Shown here: piece after piece, positions 20,762 through 23,194 of the stretch
Numbering within the stretch: position 1 is the first letter of the stretch
How the letters are laid out: each line of letters begins with the position of its first letter
Source of the DNA: CAYOXD01 sp964407825
GTDB taxonomy: Bacteria; Desulfobacterota; Desulfobacteria; Desulfobacterales; JAFDDL01
Length of the DNA stretch: 23,194 bases
NCBI GenBank assembly: GCA_964407825.1
Contig: CAYOXD010000042.1
Span: 1-23,194 of the forward strand
Reading direction: 5' to 3'
Notes under the pieces: model-generated
The model's input: only the letters and a program-made list of their open reading frames with translations
What the model was told of the DNA's origin: nothing
Database searches by the model: none
Made by a program: the position numbers and the translations under genes

Positions 20762-22078
20762 ATGAACAACATGACAGGCCCCCACGGGTTTCAGGACATG
20801 CTATCTTTTCCCCTCATGGAAGCCCTTCTGGGCCGTCGGTCCCGGCGGTTTTTCAGGGGCGCGGAAATTCCGGACGGCGTGTTCGCCTATCGTTCGAAAC
20901 AGGAGCCACTGCCGCTGACCGAGATGGAAAAACTGCTGATGGTATCTGCCTGCGGTGGCAATACCGCCTGGCATCACATGATTTACCGGGCGGCCCGCTA
21001 TGCCCCTCATCTTTCCAACTATGCCGGGGCCGCCGGAGGCAGGGTATTCCCGTCGGCAGCGGGATTTCACACGAGCCAAACCTTCTTCACGGATGATGAG
21101 GGGGTATATGTGCTGGAGATGCGGGATGCATCAGATTTCCATGGACCGGCCCATGACGGCTCATTGCCATTGGAATCATTCTTGGACAATGTCAAGCGAC
21201 ATGTACGCAAGATTCAAGCGGGGCGTCTCAAGCTCCCTTCTCGGGAGCCTTACACCGAGCCCCATAACACCTGGGTATTCAACAAGCCGTCTTCCCTGGT
21301 GATCATGCCGGTCGGGGATCTCTCACAGCATGTCCTGCTCAATATCTGTTACATGCTTCAGAATGGCCTGGTGCTGTACGATGACATCCATCAGCGGCCC
21401 CTCCCGGGCATCGGACAATTTGGAGACATTGTTGACGTAGAAAAGGTCTGGCCCATTTCATTCGTGGAACAATGGTCGCTATCGGAGTTGAGCGTTGAAC
21501 TCGGGGCAAGCTGCTATGCGGGTGCCTTGATGCTTCAGGCCATGGGGCTTGGCGGATGGATGTTCAACGGAGTCGATCCCTTCGCTACGCTGGGGGCCAG
21601 CGGCGACCCGGATGTGCCTGGCCTGGGATTTCGTTACGACACGAATGATCGATGGCCCTATCCGAACCCCACCGGCCTGCAGGACGTCATGGAAGGATAC
21701 TGTCCCCCCCATCACCAGGACATGCAGGCCGCCGTGGATGAATTGTGCAAGCGCAAATTCGGCCCCGGTGGGCCATTTCATCCCGAGACGCCCGGCCCGT
21801 GGAAGGACAGCCGAAAGGTCCGCTCCGCCGCTCAGGTCCATGACCAACGGTTCAAGGAATGTGTCGCGTTCCAATCCCAGTACGTATACGACACCTTCGG
21901 CAAATTCCCTGGCACGGTTCCTTCCATGTTCCTTATCATGTATCTGCAGGCGCATCATCTCGACCTGGATTTTTACGACGAGTTCTATGCGCCTGGATCC
22001 TATCTAAAGACGCATGCCATGCATATGGCAAATTGGCACCCGGACGACCGCGCGGGTCCCGTCTCCGAAAACGCCTGA
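20762..22078 (+). CDS. Large nitroreductase-like protein of unknown function
   Basis: A 438-residue soluble protein with AAAGGAG before its ATG. The N-terminal part has the flavin-phosphate-type motif LLGRRSRRFF (22-31) and PLPLTEMEKLL (50-59), and a later segment VELGASCYAGALMLQAMGLGGWMFNG (245-270, quoted in part in families) resembles the helix and FMN-binding region of nitroreductases. It is about twice the usual 180-220 residues: an insertion lies between the two regions and a C-terminal extension (about 290-430) is rich in His, Tyr and Trp (LQAHHLDLDFYDEF; THAMHMANWH). There is no signal peptide. FMN-dependent redox chemistry is inferred; a SagB-like role lacks any precursor peptide nearby. 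It is followed 66 bases later by a YkgJ-type gene. Confidence 0.65.
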   Translation: MNNMTGPHGFQDMLSFPLMEALLGRRSRRFFRGAEIPDGVFAYRSKQEPLPLTEMEKLLMVSACGGNTAWHHMIYRAARYAPHLSNYAGAAGGRVFPSAAGFHTSQTFFTDDEGVYVLEMRDASDFHGPAHDGSLPLESFLDNVKRHVRKIQAGRLKLPSREPYTEPHNTWVFNKPSSLVIMPVGDLSQHVLLNICYMLQNGLVLYDDIHQRPLPGIGQFGDIVDVEKVWPISFVEQWSLSELSVELGASCYAGALMLQAMGLGGWMFNGVDPFATLGASGDPDVPGLGFRYDTNDRWPYPNPTGLQDVMEGYCPPHHQDMQAAVDELCKRKFGPGGPFHPETPGPWKDSRKVRSAAQVHDQRFKECVAFQSQYVYDTFGKFPGTVPSMFLIMYLQAHHLDLDFYDEFYAPGSYLKTHAMHMANWHPDDRAGPVSENA

Positions 22079-22098
22079 AACGGAGAATATCCGAAACG

Positions 22099-22112
22099 CC
22101 CCCGCGAGGGGG
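22099..22112 (+). other. GNRA-type tetraloop hairpin between two genes
   Basis: CCCCC-GCGA-GGGGG forms a five-pair stem with a stable GCGA tetraloop, 20 bases after the nitroreductase-like stop and 32 bases before the ykgJ-type start. No T-tract follows, so it may set the relative expression of the two genes rather than end transcription. Confidence 0.45.
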
Positions 22113-22144
22113 AAAACATATATCTTTGAGGAATCGGTTCTGAC

Positions 22145-22930
22145 ATGACACATCATCAACATAATCCTGCCCCAGGCCACAGCCGTCACCTTCTCGGCGA
22201 CGGGACGTTCGAATTTGCCTGTCACAGCGGCACGCCCTGTTTCACCCGCTGCTGCCACGCTGCGGATATGTACCTCTATCCCTATGACATCCTTCGGCTC
22301 AAGCGGCGCCTGGAGATGACTTCAGATGCATTTTTGCTGCAGCATACCTTCTCGGCCTTGAGGGACACGCCTTACTTCCCGAACGTGATGCTCAAGATGA
22401 GCGACCGGGAGGGGCACCCATGCCCCTTTTTGTCCGCGGATGGGTGCACGGTCTACGAAGATCGCCCCTATTCCTGCCGGGCCTATCCTCTGGAGCCCGC
22501 CATGTACGGGTCGGGGGATGACGAGGTAAACATGGATTTCTACGTGGTCCGCCACAGTTACTGCCACGGACACCAGGGAAGCCAGCGCTGGACCGCGGAA
22601 CAATGGATGACCGATCAGCAGATGATGGCCTATAACGATATCAACGTCCGCTGGGCCCGAGTCTTCTCCCGCTTCCGCAACAATCCTTTCGGGCCTGCTG
22701 GCATCGACAGCCCGTCGATGAAAATGGCTTTCATGGCCAGTTACAATGTGGATACATTCCGGCGATTCGTCTTCAGCAGCAGTTTTCTGTCACGGTTCGA
22801 GCTTCCGGAGGAACGCCTCGAGGACGCCCGGCGGGACGACACGGCGCTTTTGCTGTTGGGATTCGATTGGATTCGACGCTTCCTATTTCGTGAGGGGCCA
22901 TTGGGCCAGAAAACCATGACCGCCGAGTGA
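22145..22930 (+). CDS. YkgJ-family zinc/iron-cysteine cluster protein
   Basis: A 261-residue cytoplasmic protein. The cysteine pattern CHSGTPCFTRCC (Cys26, Cys32, Cys36, Cys37), HPCPFLSADGCTVYEDRPYSCRAYPLEP in parts (Cys93, Cys101, Cys111) and Cys140 is the YkgJ (CxxCxxxCC) signature, thought to bind Zn2+ or an Fe-S cluster. The C-terminal 120 residues are helical and specific to longer family members. The ribosome site before ATG 22145 (GAGGA, about 14 bases away) is weak. It lies downstream of the nitroreductase-like gene on the same strand, which suggests a joint redox task; a maturation or protein-modification role has been proposed for the family but is not established. Confidence 0.85.
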   Translation: MTHHQHNPAPGHSRHLLGDGTFEFACHSGTPCFTRCCHAADMYLYPYDILRLKRRLEMTSDAFLLQHTFSALRDTPYFPNVMLKMSDREGHPCPFLSADGCTVYEDRPYSCRAYPLEPAMYGSGDDEVNMDFYVVRHSYCHGHQGSQRWTAEQWMTDQQMMAYNDINVRWARVFSRFRNNPFGPAGIDSPSMKMAFMASYNVDTFRRFVFSSSFLSRFELPEERLEDARRDDTALLLLGFDWIRRFLFREGPLGQKTMTAE

Positions 22931-23087
22931 GTGGTGCCCGTGAAGACGTCCGGGCCATATCCTGAAGTATTTCCCGGGCCGTATCGGCGGCCGCATCGAA
23001 ACGGCCTTCGGCCGCCGATACAACCCGGGTATCGATCGCAAGGGCAAGCGCTTCCCAGGAATGCCGAAAGATCTCCGGCATTTTCAT
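22773..23087 (-). CDS. Doubtful minus-strand ORF overlapping ykgJ-type gene
   Basis: ATG 23087 (MKMPEIFRHSWEAL...) follows AAAGGGG and begins 28 bases after the stop of the gene at the right edge. The first 50 or so residues look protein-like (IDTRVVSAAEGRFDAAADTA), but the rest is Pro/Arg-rich and runs antisense through the last 158 bases of the ykgJ-type gene. Its body also contains the large hairpin at 22976-23026. It may be a short real gene with a frameshifted end, or chance. Confidence 0.25.
   Translation of the reverse strand: MKMPEIFRHSWEALALAIDTRVVSAAEGRFDAAADTAREILQDMARTSSRAPLTRRSWFSGPMAPHEIGSVESNRIPTAKAPCRPAGRPRGVPPEARTVTENCC
22976..23026. terminator. Large perfect hairpin between convergent stop codons
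   Basis: GTATCGGCGGCCG (22981-22993) pairs perfectly with CGGCCGCCGATAC (23009-23021), and GGG (22976-22978) with CCC (23024-23026) after a two-base mismatch, around a 15-base loop. It sits 45 bases after the ykgJ-type stop and about 90 after the edge-gene stop. It lacks a T-tract; a rho-independent-like bidirectional terminator or REP-like element is the best guess. Confidence 0.45.
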
Positions 23088-23115
23088 CCTGCCCCTTTCC
23101 GCCATGGTCTTGCCG

Positions 23116-23194
23116 TTAGAGGGCGCTGTCGTGGATTGTCATGCTCGACAGATCCCCGCTTTTTATGGCGCCGGCGAGAGCGTCAGCACCCGGC
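23116..23194 (-). CDS. 3' end of an unidentified minus-strand gene
   Basis: The only open frame entering from the right edge that ends naturally (TAA 23118-23116) encodes 25 residues reading PGADALAGAIKSGDLSSM and onward to DSAL. Composition is protein-like, but too little is present to name a family; the gene continues beyond the window. Confidence 0.45.
   Translation of the reverse strand, partial: PGADALAGAIKSGDLSSMTIHDSAL

Overview
The window looks like chromosomal DNA of a GC-rich, anaerobic, probably sulfate-reducing member of the Desulfobacterota. This rests on gene content: a bacterial V-type ATPase of the Chlamydia/Bacteroides class, an FmdE-like protein, a paraslipin/NfeD pair, a universal stress protein and a YkgJ protein. 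Lineage is an inference; no rRNA or tRNA is visible. No CRISPR array, transposase, integrase or prophage gene was seen.

Layout. (1) 1-1.28 kb: a truncated HxlR-type regulator diverges from an NmrA/QorB-like NAD(P)-binding oxidoreductase. (2) 1.39-1.93 kb: two hairpins precede a small exported EF-hand protein, followed by a (GGGATC)n palindromic repeat. (3) 1.94-3.76 kb, minus strand: a four-gene operon arsR - CMD/AhpD-like - redox-disulfide thioredoxin - exported FmdE-like protein, with a clear promoter whose -10 box lies inside a perfect palindrome. (4) 4.06 kb: a tiny predicted exported peptide. (5) 4.33-11.77 kb, minus strand: a seven-gene V-ATPase operon transcribed B-D-I-K-E-DUF2764-A. 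This is a circular permutation of the usual E-DUF2764-A-B-D-I-K order, and its proteolipid has a Glu where Na+-binding homologues have Gln. (6) 11.77-12.25 kb: non-coding DNA with promoter-like elements, inverted repeats, two very short SD-led ORFs and a second copy of the (GGGATC)n palindrome.

(7) 12.25-13.41 kb: an MFS transporter, convergent with a minus-strand group read pentapeptide-repeat protein, YchJ, NfeD, SPFH/paraslipin and a TIM-barrel isomerase/epimerase (17.57 to 13.54 kb). (8) 17.6-19.2 kb, plus strand: a promoter, a universal stress protein, a 25-residue upstream ORF coupled by ATGA to a single-domain asparaginase, and a short unknown protein. (9) 19.23-20.46 kb, minus strand: a membrane-anchored D-Ala-D-Ala carboxypeptidase. 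(10) 20.6-22.93 kb, plus strand: a promoter with an overlapping inverted repeat drives a large nitroreductase-like protein and a YkgJ-type cysteine-cluster protein. The right edge holds a strong hairpin and the 3' end of an unidentified minus-strand gene.

The points most worth following are the permuted V-ATPase operon with its proposed two-carboxylate rotor, the metal/thiol-regulated exported FmdE operon, the pentapeptide protein with an unassigned C-terminal half, and the nitroreductase-like/YkgJ pair.
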